Source: Anaeroplasmataceae bacterium (GTDB lineage Bacteria > Bacillota_I > Bacilli_A > Acholeplasmatales > Anaeroplasmataceae). Taken from it: a DNA stretch of 43,160 bases. Below, piece by piece: positions 17,005 through 25,936 of the stretch. The notes under the pieces are model-generated. The model had not been told where the DNA came from, searched no databases, and worked only from the letters and a program-made list of their open reading frames with translations. The DNA is taken from assembly GCA_029057785.1 (NCBI GenBank), contig JAIDZC010000017.1, forward strand, positions 1 through 43,160. Direction: 5' to 3'. How positions within the stretch are numbered: position 1 is the first letter of the stretch; every line of letters begins with the position of its first letter. The translations under genes were made by a program, and so were the position numbers.

Positions 17005-17634
17005 ATGGCTATGGCGATTATAGGAATATGTGGGAAAATGGGCAGCCAAATATATGAAAAATATAAGGATGAGTTTCATCTTGTTGGAATAGATGAAATT
17101 CAGCATAAAGAGGTTGAAACCTATCAAGGTATCTTAGATATTCCATATCCAATAGATGTAGTAATAGACTTTTCCTCAACAGAGGCGTATCCTATTTTAG
17201 TTCAAGCTTTAAAGAAAGGATATCCTATTTTAAGTGGCACTACAGGATATACCTTTGACCAGATTGATGAACTTTATAAACTGGCAAAGGAGAATCATAC
17301 GACTTTTATTTGGAAAGCGAATTATGCAAAAGGGATTAAGTTGTTTTCAAAGCTTTTAGAAGATTGTCAGAAGGAATTTGAAATTTTAGATTTTGTTGAG
17401 ATCCATGCAACATCTAAAAAGGATGCTCCTAGTGGAACGGCTAAGGTATTAGCCAAAAGCTTAGGTATTCCAGAAAATAAAATTCAATCTCTGAGAATTA
17501 ATCAAGCTCCCGCAATTCATGAGATTATTTTTTCATCAGAGGATGAAAGAGTTTATCTTCGTCATGAAATTTTACAAAAAAGAGCCTTTATTGCAGGATT
17601 TGATGAAGAATTAAGAAAAGTACTTAGGAGTTGA
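17005..17634 (+). CDS. dapB: 4-hydroxy-tetrahydrodipicolinate reductase
   Basis: 209 residues, short for the family (often 220-270). It catalyses the NAD(P)H-dependent step to tetrahydrodipicolinate in lysine and diaminopimelate synthesis. The nucleotide-binding motif is GICGKMGSQ. The catalytic block reads EIHATSKKDAPSGTA: the first His and the Lys matching E. coli His159 and Lys163 are kept, while the second His of the usual HH is Ala. Other dap genes are not nearby. GGTGAT precedes ATG 17005; ATG 17011 is an alternative. Its stop overlaps the region of the next start. Confidence 0.88.
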   Translation: MAMAIIGICGKMGSQIYEKYKDEFHLVGIDEIQHKEVETYQGILDIPYPIDVVIDFSSTEAYPILVQALKKGYPILSGTTGYTFDQIDELYKLAKENHTTFIWKANYAKGIKLFSKLLEDCQKEFEILDFVEIHATSKKDAPSGTAKVLAKSLGIPENKIQSLRINQAPAIHEIIFSSEDERVYLRHEILQKRAFIAGFDEELRKVLRS

Positions 17635-17639
17635 TGTAC

Positions 17640-18239
17640 ATGTTAGAAGAATTATATAAAAAGGGTTATTTAAACTATGAAGAACTTATATTTGATCAAG
17701 CAAAAGCCCTTGGTTTAAATGCTGAAGAGGTTTTTGTTTTGATTCATATTTTGAAAAATCATTTACTTACAAATACCTTATCAGTAGAGGAGATTCAAGC
17801 TCAGGTCTTAATGAGTCCTTCAAAATTAGACAAGCTAGTTGCTTCTTTAATGGAACGTGGATTTTATGAGGTCTACTTAACCTATGATAATGGTAAAGGC
17901 ATGGAATGCATTTCCTTTAAGCCATTGTTTACAATGCTAGAACAGCTTTTAGAGCAAAAGACAAGCCTAGACACTTATGATATTGAAAAGGCAAACAAAT
18001 ATATTTCTTCTAAATTAAATCGTGTGCTTACTGCCTCAGAACTAGAAATCCTTCAGGGCTTTATGATTGATGATCATTATACTTATGATCAAATAGCAGC
18101 TGTAGTAGATCATATTTTAACTTCAAAGAAAGTTCTTTCTTTAAGAAGTATCGCGTTAGGGTTAGCAAATAAGCGTTATGAGGTTAAGCCTTCCCAGGAT
18201 GCTCCAGCCGCATTTCAGGATTTCTTAAAGAGGATTTAA
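17640..18239 (+). CDS. dnaD: DNA replication initiation protein DnaD
   Basis: 199 residues with the DnaD plan: an N-terminal winged-helix domain (about 1-95, with SPSKLDKLVASLMERGF) and a C-terminal DnaD-like helical domain (about 110-180, ending with YDQIAAVVDHIL and RSIALGLANKR). It acts with DnaB and DnaI in primosome loading. It is immediately followed by nth, the same pairing as in Bacillus, which supports the name. ATG 17640 is 9 bases from AGGAG; ATG 17634, overlapping the dapB stop, is possible. Confidence 0.85.
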   Translation: MLEELYKKGYLNYEELIFDQAKALGLNAEEVFVLIHILKNHLLTNTLSVEEIQAQVLMSPSKLDKLVASLMERGFYEVYLTYDNGKGMECISFKPLFTMLEQLLEQKTSLDTYDIEKANKYISSKLNRVLTASELEILQGFMIDDHYTYDQIAAVVDHILTSKKVLSLRSIALGLANKRYEVKPSQDAPAAFQDFLKRI

Positions 18240-18241
18240 AT

Positions 18242-18868
18242 ATGAATGCAGTAAGGTCAAAAGAAATATTAAATGAGATTAGAAAAATTATACCAGCTCC
18301 GAAGTGCGAGCTTAATTATAATAATTTATTTGAACTTGTCTGTGCAGTTATGATTTCTAGCCAAACTACAGATAAGCGTGTCAATCAAGTGACACCAGCC
18401 TTATTTCAAAAATATCCTACACCAAAACAATTAAGTGAAGCAAAATTTGAAGATGTTTTTGAAATTATAAAATCTTTAGGCTTTGCCAAAAATAAGGCTA
18501 AGAATTTGATTTCTATGGCTCAAGCACTTCACAATGAATTTCATGATGAAGTTCCTAAAACACTAGAAGAACTTCAGACCTTGAGTGGTGTAGGTAGAAA
18601 AACTGCTAGTGTTGTATTAGCAGAAGGATATAAGATTCCTGCGATGCCTGTAGATACACACTTAGAACGTATGGCTATTCGATTTGGCTATGTAAAGGAA
18701 GGAGCTTCTGTTTTAGAAGCAGAAGAGAGCTATCGTAAATATATTCCTCAGGAGGAATGGATTGAAGCCCATCACCTTTTCCTATTGTTTGGTAGATATC
18801 ATTGTAAGGCAATCCATCCAGAATGTATGAATTGTACTTTAAAAAAATATTGTAAAGTAGAAAAGTAA
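18242..18868 (+). CDS. nth: Endonuclease III
   Basis: 208 residues. A base-excision repair glycosylase/AP lyase for oxidised pyrimidines. The helix-hairpin-helix LSGVGRKTA holds catalytic Lys120 and VDTH holds Asp138, both at the E. coli positions. The C-terminal 4Fe-4S loop is C-x6-C-x2-C-x5-C. It starts 2 bases after dnaD. The stop codon is inside the loop of the terminator that ends this long operon. Confidence 0.96.
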   Translation: MNAVRSKEILNEIRKIIPAPKCELNYNNLFELVCAVMISSQTTDKRVNQVTPALFQKYPTPKQLSEAKFEDVFEIIKSLGFAKNKAKNLISMAQALHNEFHDEVPKTLEELQTLSGVGRKTASVVLAEGYKIPAMPVDTHLERMAIRFGYVKEGASVLEAEESYRKYIPQEEWIEAHHLFLLFGRYHCKAIHPECMNCTLKKYCKVEK

Positions 18869-18884
18869 TTTCTACTTTTTTTTT
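18854..18884 (+). terminator. Terminator of the fakA-nth run
   Basis: AAAGTAGAAA (18854-18863) pairs with TTTCTACTTT (18869-18878); the 5-base loop includes the nth stop codon. A run of nine T follows. Confidence 0.85.
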
Positions 18885-18918
18885 GACTAAAAAGTGATAG
18901 TCTTTATCTGGTGATAAA

Positions 18919-19092
18919 ATGAAAGTAAAACTATTTGATTTTGAACATGAACAAGATTTGGAGGAGGCATTAAATAATTTTTTTTCTGAACATCCAAAAA
19001 TAGAAATTAAGAATTTATGTTATCAAACAAGTCATTTTGCAATAAATGGCGAACAAATTTATTCTTTTTCCTGTTTGCTGCTTTATAAGTGA
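18919..19092 (+). CDS. Cse60-like small sporulation-associated protein
   Basis: A 57-residue ORF starting MKVKLFDFEHEQDLEEALN and ending with a hydrophobic strand before LLLYK. It resembles the Cse60/DUF2758 family: a V-K-L-F-D-x-E-H-E-x-D-L-E helix start, then the strand IEIKNLCYQTS, then GEQIYSFSCLLLY. In Bacillus subtilis cse60 is a sigma-E-dependent sporulation gene of unknown function. GGTGAT lies 4 bases before the ATG. No clear sigma-E promoter is visible. It stands between the nth terminator and the XRE regulator. The match is from memory of the family, so moderate confidence. Confidence 0.65.
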   Translation: MKVKLFDFEHEQDLEEALNNFFSEHPKIEIKNLCYQTSHFAINGEQIYSFSCLLLYK

Positions 19093-19144
19093 TTTTTCTT
19101 CATTTTTTGGACAATATTTTATCAATACGAAATTTCTTTTCTTC

Positions 19145-19165
19145 TTGTTTTAAAACAATTATAAT
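19145..19165 (+). promoter_or_regulatory. Promoter with palindromic operator before the XRE regulator
   Basis: TATAAT at 19160-19165. Directly upstream, at 19145-19158, TTGTTTTAAAACAA is a perfect 14-bp palindrome occupying the space between the -10 and a weak -35 (TTTCTT, 19138-19143). This is a candidate autoregulatory site. Confidence 0.5.
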
Positions 19166-19197
19166 TGATGTAGAACGTGAGTAAAAGGAGAAAAGTT

Positions 19198-20382
19198 ATG
19201 AAAAAAAATATTTTTGTTGAGGAAATGAAAAGAAGAGTTAAGGAGGATGCGAATACGTATTCTATGATAGGCACTGAGCTAAAGAGAGTTCGAACAAGTC
19301 AGGCTCAAACCCTTTCCGCTGTTGCTGGAAATCTATGTTCTGTATCTTATTTGTGCAAGGTTGAAAATGCGCAATTGAAACCCAATCGGTATATGCTCAA
19401 TGAAATCTGTAAAAAATTGAATGTGGATTCTCCAAAACTCAATTTATTATTTGAACTGAAAAATTTACTATTTAAGACGGTTGGATATTATTATCATAAG
19501 AAGCAGAAGGAAATTGAAAGTGTATATGAATCCTGTAAGGTTTTTGATAATTATCGTACAAAACTATTATTCCTGATTTATTATATTTCAATCTATAAGT
19601 TTTCAGAAGCAAATGAAATTTCAAAAGAGTTATTTAAAATAACGAGTGTAATGCATGAAGATGAATTAAGTGTTTTTATGGTATTTTATTCTATTTTAAA
19701 GTATTATGATGAGAGTTATTTAGAAACCTTAGATAATTTAAGGAATCTAAGTAATTTGTATAATTTGGATGATACGTTAGGGAAAATTGCTTCTTTAGTT
19801 TGTTTAGAGTGTTATATCAAGCTCAATAGTCCCATGACCCTTCTTCATAGTCAAAAGCTTTTGGATTTATTTTTAAAGACATCTGAGTTTGATAATGCAG
19901 AATATGTGAGATATCTTCAAACTCTTTATATGATACAAAATGATATGATGGATTGTGCATATAAAGAATTTAGGTATATAAAAACAATGGAATATCGAAA
20001 GACTTTAGAATTTTTCTTTGATGTTCAAAGAAAGACCTTTAAGAAGAAGGATATTTATGAACATTTAAGACCCTTTGCAAAGTTATTATATACTTATATT
20101 TTTGATTCTAAAAATTATTTGAAAACATTTTGCGAGATGGATAAGACGTTAGGCTATGCATGTGATTTCAGCTATAACATTGCAAACTATTTAACACTGA
20201 GTGATGATGTCGAACGAAATGCAGAACTGACAGATGTAATTATCCCCAATATTAAGCAAACAAATAATGCTGCAGAGCGCGTCTTTTTTTTGAAAGAGTT
20301 TTGTCGAATATGCTCGAAAATTGGAAGATACAAAAGTTTTTGTAAGGCATATGAAGAATTGAATGGAGGTATAGTAAAATGA
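19198..20382 (+). CDS. XRE-family regulator with helical TPR-like C-terminus
   Basis: 394 residues. Residues about 20-80 form a Cro/C1-type HTH (IGTELKRVRTSQAQTLSAVA, then SVSYLCKVENAQLKP). The remaining 300 residues are helical with repeated Tyr/Phe/Leu patterns, like the peptide-binding repeat domains of the Rgg/PlcR/Rap group. ATG 19198 follows AAAAGGAGA. It overlaps the next gene by ATGA, so regulator and surface protein are co-translated. No small signal-peptide gene was found next to it. A palindrome in the promoter suggests self-control. Confidence 0.8.
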   Translation: MKKNIFVEEMKRRVKEDANTYSMIGTELKRVRTSQAQTLSAVAGNLCSVSYLCKVENAQLKPNRYMLNEICKKLNVDSPKLNLLFELKNLLFKTVGYYYHKKQKEIESVYESCKVFDNYRTKLLFLIYYISIYKFSEANEISKELFKITSVMHEDELSVFMVFYSILKYYDESYLETLDNLRNLSNLYNLDDTLGKIASLVCLECYIKLNSPMTLLHSQKLLDLFLKTSEFDNAEYVRYLQTLYMIQNDMMDCAYKEFRYIKTMEYRKTLEFFFDVQRKTFKKKDIYEHLRPFAKLLYTYIFDSKNYLKTFCEMDKTLGYACDFSYNIANYLTLSDDVERNAELTDVIIPNIKQTNNAAERVFFLKEFCRICSKIGRYKSFCKAYEELNGGIVK

Positions 20383-21818
20383 AAAAGAAGATACTTTTCT
20401 TGTTGTTAGTGTTGGTTTGTGTGGGATTTAAAGTAAATGCAAGCAGTTGGAGTTTTGTGTGGGATGAAGATACTACTACAATAGATATTCCCTTAGGCGG
20501 AAATTTACAGAATTATATTTCAAAGCCAAAGGCGAAATTATATCGAGATGGACAAGTCTTAGAGGATGCGCAGATTAGTTATATCACTACAGGAGATTGG
20601 TTGTATTTGCTTACCGATGTTGATACGCGTAAGGTAGGTTCCTATCAGGTATGGTATAAAGCGGTGGAAAACAAGTATAAGCCTGGACAATGTCAGGGAT
20701 ACAAAACACTTGTTACTTTTAATGTGGTGGATTTAGAAAAACCTATATTTGTTGAATATCCTAAGGAGATTACCTACTTGATTGGATCGGCAAAACCAAA
20801 ATATGAAGAACAAATTACAGCAACAGACAATAGTGGAAATTGCAAAATCACGGTAGATGATTCCTTAGTGAATTATGAAACTCCAGGGACCTATATGTTA
20901 ACTTTACGTGCTTCTGATGGTAGGAATATTACAGAACAATTCATGGAAGTTATTGTTAAGGATCCTGTTGGTCCTGTTATTACGTTTTTAGGCGAAAATA
21001 ATCGAATTCTATTGACAAAAGGAGAAGAAGCTAAACTTCAAACCTATTTTAAGGCGGTAGATAAAATAGATGGAGATGTAACGGATACAATTTCCTATAT
21101 GCCTTTTTCAACTGAAAGTGCAACAAGCTTTGATTTAGAGGTGACCTTTTCTGACAAGAATAGGAATACTTCAAGCATAGTTGTCAAAGTTGAAATTGTG
21201 GATAAAGATGAAGTTAATATAGAACTATATAAGACGGTCTTACTTTTGGAATACAATCAAAATGTTGAACAAGCACTTTTAGAAAATATAAAAAGTGCTT
21301 ATCTAGGTAAAACGAATGTTTTAAAAGATGTGATTATTCATAGTGAGCAAGTTAAAAATGAAGTTGGAAGCTACAATGTATCTTACGAATATGTAAATGA
21401 AGATAAGGTGGGTAAAGTGGAGTGTGAGGTAAAACTTCTTTCTAATGCTGCACCCGTTTTGTTGGTGGAAAATTGTAATGTTACCTTAAATGGTAAAGTA
21501 AATATTTTAAATCAAATTCAAGTCTTTGATCCTTCAGATTCTGACATTGAATCTAAGATTGAATATGATGATGGCCTAGTGGATTATTCTAAAGCAGGTA
21601 CATACCCTGTTCGCGTTACTGTAACAAACTCTTCTAATTTATCTACTTCTGAAACATTGTATATTACAGTCTCTGATACTAAAAATCCTATTGAATCTTC
21701 TGGTAATATTTTTATAGTACCAATTCTTATTGGTGTTTGTCTTATTGGTGGAGGAATTATTATATTTCTATATTTTAAGAAAAAGAGAAATTGCATTAAC
21801 GACCAAAATCAACTATAA
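20379..21818 (+). CDS. Cell-surface protein with tandem Ig-like (DUF5011-type) domains
   Basis: 479 residues. Signal peptide at 1-21 (MKKKILFLLLVLVCVGFKVNA). About four beta-sandwich domains follow, each ending with the pattern Y-x-x-x-G-x-Y-x-V/L-x-x-x-x-x-D (for example VNYETPGTYMLTLRASDG and VDYSKAGTYPVRVTV), typical of HYR/DUF5011 bacterial Ig-like repeats. A C-terminal TM segment (about 448-468) and KKKR tail anchor it, so the domains face outward. No LPxTG. Its start overlaps the regulator stop and GGAGG precedes it. The promoter of dnaE lies inside its 3' end. Ligand unknown. Confidence 0.8.
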   Translation: MKKKILFLLLVLVCVGFKVNASSWSFVWDEDTTTIDIPLGGNLQNYISKPKAKLYRDGQVLEDAQISYITTGDWLYLLTDVDTRKVGSYQVWYKAVENKYKPGQCQGYKTLVTFNVVDLEKPIFVEYPKEITYLIGSAKPKYEEQITATDNSGNCKITVDDSLVNYETPGTYMLTLRASDGRNITEQFMEVIVKDPVGPVITFLGENNRILLTKGEEAKLQTYFKAVDKIDGDVTDTISYMPFSTESATSFDLEVTFSDKNRNTSSIVVKVEIVDKDEVNIELYKTVLLLEYNQNVEQALLENIKSAYLGKTNVLKDVIIHSEQVKNEVGSYNVSYEYVNEDKVGKVECEVKLLSNAAPVLLVENCNVTLNGKVNILNQIQVFDPSDSDIESKIEYDDGLVDYSKAGTYPVRVTVTNSSNLSTSETLYITVSDTKNPIESSGNIFIVPILIGVCLIGGGIIIFLYFKKKRNCINDQNQL

Positions 21819-21819
21819 T
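21791..21819 (+). promoter_or_regulatory. Promoter of dnaE
   Basis: TTGCAT (21791-21796) and TATAAT (21814-21819) with a 17-bp spacer, overlapping the end of the surface-protein gene. A second TATAAT at 21830-21835 has no -35 partner. Confidence 0.6.
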
Positions 21820-21849
21820 ATAAGATAGATATAATAAGGTGGTGAAGGC

Positions 21850-24786
21850 ATGAAAGGTTTTTTATATGGTCAAACAGAATATAATTTATTAAGTAATTCT
21901 ATTCATTTAAAAGATTATATTGAATCAGCCAAAACACATTCCTTCACCTTTCTTTCTATGACAGATAAGAATTTATATGGAAGTTATAAGTTTTATCAAG
22001 AATGTATTAGCAATCATATTAAGCCTATTATAGGTATCGAAATCACCTATATTGATGATGATAGTTTTAAATCCAAACTTCTTGCTTATGCTCTAAATGA
22101 AGAAGGATACAAGAACCTTTTAAAAATTAGTACATATTTAGCCACACATGAAGAGCCATACGGATTGGATTTTTTAGAACCATACCGTAAAAGTATAGCC
22201 TTTATTTCAGTTTATAATGAATCTATTATTGAGCGATTACATTTTTCAAAAGCACACAAAGAGTTAAGATTCAAGTTAGAACAGCTCCAATCCTATTTTA
22301 ATTATTATGTAGGGTATTCCTATACAAATCGTTTGGATCGTTTAAATGCAAATCAAGAGATTTATTCTATAGCCAAGGAACTTGGAATTAAATCCCTTCC
22401 GCTTCATAATTGTAGATATTTAAATAATGAGGATAAAGTTATTTATGAAGCTTTGTGTCAGATTGCTGGCAATTCAGTGGAAGTAAAAGACTATGAGGAC
22501 TATAGTTTTGATAAGGCCCCTTTATCTGTAGAAGAGTTAGAGGAATTTGTAAATCAAATTCAATTAGATTTATATCCTAAGAAATTTTATTTACCTTCCT
22601 ACCCAAATACAAAAGGGGCTAGTTCTATAGACTATTTAAAATCTCTTTGTTCAAAGGGCTTATATCGTAGGCTAAAGGGAAAGATTTCTTCTAAATATCA
22701 AACACGGTTAGCTTATGAGCTTTCGATCATAGAAAAAATGGGATATAGTGACTATTTTTTAATTGTTTGGGATTTTATTCTATACGCGAAGAAGAAAGGG
22801 ATACTTGTTGGACCAGGGCGTGGATCTGGTGCAGGCTCTTTAGTTGCATATTGTTTGGGTATTACAGAAATTGATCCTTTAGAATATGATTTGTTATTTG
22901 AAAGATTTTTAAATCCCGAGCGTATTAGTATGCCAGATATAGATACAGATTTTCCTGATACTTATAGAGATGATGTCATACAATATGTGAATAAACTTTA
23001 TGGAGAAAAGCATGTATGTAATATCTCGGCCTTTAATACATTTCAAATTAAATCCTCTATACGTGATTTAGGAAGAATTCGTAAAATAGAGGCTTCTAGA
23101 TTGAATGAGATTATACGTATGGTAGAAGCTAATCCTGATTACGATTTTCTTTTGAAGCAATTTGTTAATCGTAAAGACATATATGAATTTTTATACATTA
23201 TACGTGGATTAGATGGACTTCCAAGACATATATCTACGCATGCTGCAGGAGTGATTATTTCCTCTACTGTATTAGATGATATCATTCCTCTTCAAGAAGG
23301 TATTAATGGTCTTTATCAATCCCAATTAGAAGCGACAGATCTTGAAAAGATTGGTTTGTTGAAAATGGATTTTTTAGGAATTCGTAATTTGACAATCATT
23401 GATGAAGTTATGAAGAATATTCCAGGCTTTACAATGAATGACTTAAGAAATATTCCTTTAAATGATAAAAAAACCTATCAATTATTACAATCTGCAGACA
23501 CTTTAGGAGTGTTTCAACTTGAGTCTGATGGTATAAGAAGAGTTTTGAATAAATTAAAGCCCGAGCGGTTTGATGATTTAGTAGCTGTATTGGCGCTTTA
23601 TCGTCCAGGTCCGATGGAAAATATTGATGAATTTATTGCAAGAAGACATGGTAAAAAATTTACATATGAACATCCAGTTTTAGAACCTATATTGAAAAGT
23701 ACTTACGGGATTATAGTATATCAAGAGCAGATTATGCAGATTGCCCAAATTTTCGCCGGTTTTTCGCTAGGACAAGCCGATTTATTAAGACGTGCCATTT
23801 CTAAGAAGAAAGAATCAGAATTGAAAAATCAAGAAACATCTTTTATTGAAGGTGCAATGCGAAAAGGTCATAGCCAAGAAGTGGCCCAACATATCTATGA
23901 ATATTTCTTGAAGTTTAATAATTATGGCTTCAATAAATCTCATGCTGTTGCTTATGGGTTGGTTTCTTATCAGATGGCATATTTTAAAGCAAATTATTTC
24001 AACATATTTATTTCTAAGATTTTGAATAATGTTATTGGCGCCACAAAGATGATGGTTAGTTATATCAACTACGCTAAAACCCACCATGTTATTACATTTA
24101 AACCAAATGTAAATGTTTCTACAAATCATTTTGAAGTGAACCAAGCTGGAATGTTTATGCCTCTACAAACAATTCACTCCATTGGTGAGATGACTACATT
24201 AGATATTGTAAACGATCGAAACAAAAATGGATTATTTAAAAACTTTCAAGAATTTAAAGAAAGAACAAAGCTTAGTGAGTCGGCTTTGGAAGCATTAATT
24301 TATGCTGGAGCATTAGATGGCTTTGGTATGACAAAAAAGCAAATGATAGAAGCTAAAAGTTCAATTAACGAGATCATTGCAAGACATTTAGAAGATCGTA
24401 TAGAGGATACTAGGGAATTTGATTTTGATATATTACAACAAAAAGAATATATGTATTTAGGATTTAATTTAACATATGATATATTTTTAAATTTACAAGA
24501 TTTACAAAAGAAATATCATGCAGATTATCTCAAGAGAAAAACAGGTAGGTGTATTGGAGCCTTTGATTCTGTGAAGAAGATTTTAACTAAAAAACAAGAG
24601 CCTATGCTTGTAGGAGAATTTAATGATAGTAGTGATGTCATTGATTTTGTAATATTTCCACAAGAATTTATGAAAACTCCTTTTGAGATAGAAACGAATC
24701 ATTTATATCTTATTGAGTATACAATGCGTTTAGATGAAAAGAAAAAACAAAATCAACTTGTTATTAAAAATGTGATAGAGTGCTAA
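21850..24786 (+). CDS. dnaE: DNA polymerase III subunit alpha, DnaE type
   Basis: 978 residues, shorter than the usual 1,050-1,160. N-terminal PHP domain, polymerase core with GPGRGSGAGSLVAYCLGI, catalytic Asp363 and Asp365 in PDIDTDFPD and Asp507 in KMDFLG, fingers (VLALYRPGPMENIDEFI, YQEQIMQIAQ), beta-binding/HhH region and a C-terminal OB-fold. In the PHP domain the expected HxH reads LYGQTEYNLLSN and the following TDH reads TDK, so metal ligands for proofreading are lost. It is the DnaE polymerase of Bacilli, working beside PolC. GGTGGTGAAGG precedes the ATG; a terminator overlaps its end. Confidence 0.94.
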   Translation: MKGFLYGQTEYNLLSNSIHLKDYIESAKTHSFTFLSMTDKNLYGSYKFYQECISNHIKPIIGIEITYIDDDSFKSKLLAYALNEEGYKNLLKISTYLATHEEPYGLDFLEPYRKSIAFISVYNESIIERLHFSKAHKELRFKLEQLQSYFNYYVGYSYTNRLDRLNANQEIYSIAKELGIKSLPLHNCRYLNNEDKVIYEALCQIAGNSVEVKDYEDYSFDKAPLSVEELEEFVNQIQLDLYPKKFYLPSYPNTKGASSIDYLKSLCSKGLYRRLKGKISSKYQTRLAYELSIIEKMGYSDYFLIVWDFILYAKKKGILVGPGRGSGAGSLVAYCLGITEIDPLEYDLLFERFLNPERISMPDIDTDFPDTYRDDVIQYVNKLYGEKHVCNISAFNTFQIKSSIRDLGRIRKIEASRLNEIIRMVEANPDYDFLLKQFVNRKDIYEFLYIIRGLDGLPRHISTHAAGVIISSTVLDDIIPLQEGINGLYQSQLEATDLEKIGLLKMDFLGIRNLTIIDEVMKNIPGFTMNDLRNIPLNDKKTYQLLQSADTLGVFQLESDGIRRVLNKLKPERFDDLVAVLALYRPGPMENIDEFIARRHGKKFTYEHPVLEPILKSTYGIIVYQEQIMQIAQIFAGFSLGQADLLRRAISKKKESELKNQETSFIEGAMRKGHSQEVAQHIYEYFLKFNNYGFNKSHAVAYGLVSYQMAYFKANYFNIFISKILNNVIGATKMMVSYINYAKTHHVITFKPNVNVSTNHFEVNQAGMFMPLQTIHSIGEMTTLDIVNDRNKNGLFKNFQEFKERTKLSESALEALIYAGALDGFGMTKKQMIEAKSSINEIIARHLEDRIEDTREFDFDILQQKEYMYLGFNLTYDIFLNLQDLQKKYHADYLKRKTGRCIGAFDSVKKILTKKQEPMLVGEFNDSSDVIDFVIFPQEFMKTPFEIETNHLYLIEYTMRLDEKKKQNQLVIKNVIEC

Positions 24787-24803
24787 ACTCTATCATATTT
24801 TTT
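24773..24803 (+). terminator. Terminator of dnaE
   Basis: TGATAGAGT (24773-24781) pairs with ACTCTATCA (24787-24795); the loop includes the dnaE stop codon, and seven T follow after A at 24797-24803. Confidence 0.85.
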
Positions 24804-24819
24804 TAATAGGTGATTATAA

Positions 24820-25908
24820 ATGGAGACATGTTATGTTTTTAGAAAGGACTTAGAAAAAGAAGAAATAATTGAGAAATACAAATCAAGAATTCTTAATGAT
24901 CCTAAATTTGACACAGAAATAAATTTAGAACAAATCTCTATAACTTCTGGTTTTTTAGTATATCCTTTTATTGACGGGAATATAAAAAATCTAGAATATC
25001 TAGTTCTTAGGGATGGAAAACAAAAAAGTGGTGTAATAGATGCTTCTTGTAGCTTAGTTTCTAAAGATTTTCTTTTACATGAATTATCTATCAAAGATTT
25101 TAAGGAAGAAGAGCATAATATAAATGAGTATAATATTTTTAATGTAAAAGATATAGAAATTTATGAAAAAGAATTTATTAAACGTCTTTTAGAAAAGACA
25201 GAGCGTAGCATCTGCCAAAGACATAATTTAATTTTAACAGAACGGAAAAATTCAATTGATATTTCTCCAATCAAAACCTTTAATGAATTCAATAAAAAAT
25301 ATTATTTAGAAGAGGTTTATTGTCTGGATTATTTTTCTAAGAAGCATAGGAAACCATTTAAGAGTATGTATTCATCTATTACAGATTCCTTTTATAGCAT
25401 TGATTTCAAACGTTCTGAACAGTTTATGGATTTTTATAAGGAATTTAAAAGACCTGTTGTATATGTTCCGAAGGAATATTTGGAATACTATTATGATTTA
25501 GCATTCAATGTATATATAGCTACCAAAGAAGAATTGAAATATATTAAGCCCTCACTCCTTTTATCTAAAATAAGAAAAAATATTAAGTATAAAGAATATT
25601 CTAAATATAGCGAATATTTAAATCAATTAATTTTTTATTTTAAACGAAAGGAATATTTGAAAGAATTTACAAATGCTCAAGAAGGATTAAAGAAGGATAT
25701 TTTTTATAGTTATTTAACCCTTAAGCATAATCCTCAAAGTGGATATCATTTAGCAGAGCTTGTACTGAATCATGTTGTAGAGGATAATTATTTAAAGCTT
25801 CTAGATATCTCTGCAAGACAGGGAAATACTCTTGCTAAAAAAGCTTTGTTTGAATATTATTCTGAACCGAAAAATTATAACTCCTATTATGTTAAGCGTT
25901 ATTCTTAG
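24820..25908 (+). CDS. Hypothetical cytoplasmic protein with Sel1-like end
   Basis: 362 residues, no signal peptide or TM segment. Rich in Lys, Glu and Tyr. The last 60 residues read like one or two Sel1/TPR-type helix pairs (SGYHLAELVLNHVVEDNY, then LLDISARQGNTLAKKALFEYY). The first 300 residues have no recognisable motif. AGGTGAT lies before ATG 24820. It follows the dnaE terminator without a clear promoter, so readthrough or a weak promoter is needed. Function unknown. Confidence 0.75.
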   Translation: METCYVFRKDLEKEEIIEKYKSRILNDPKFDTEINLEQISITSGFLVYPFIDGNIKNLEYLVLRDGKQKSGVIDASCSLVSKDFLLHELSIKDFKEEEHNINEYNIFNVKDIEIYEKEFIKRLLEKTERSICQRHNLILTERKNSIDISPIKTFNEFNKKYYLEEVYCLDYFSKKHRKPFKSMYSSITDSFYSIDFKRSEQFMDFYKEFKRPVVYVPKEYLEYYYDLAFNVYIATKEELKYIKPSLLLSKIRKNIKYKEYSKYSEYLNQLIFYFKRKEYLKEFTNAQEGLKKDIFYSYLTLKHNPQSGYHLAELVLNHVVEDNYLKLLDISARQGNTLAKKALFEYYSEPKNYNSYYVKRYS

Positions 25909-25936
25909 CAGATGCATATAATATAGTGGTGGTAAA

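Noticed and set aside
16987..17007. TATAAT just before dapB as a leaderless promoter
   Set aside because: No -35 partner at the right distance, and a start there would remove the ribosome site; readthrough from rnc is simpler.
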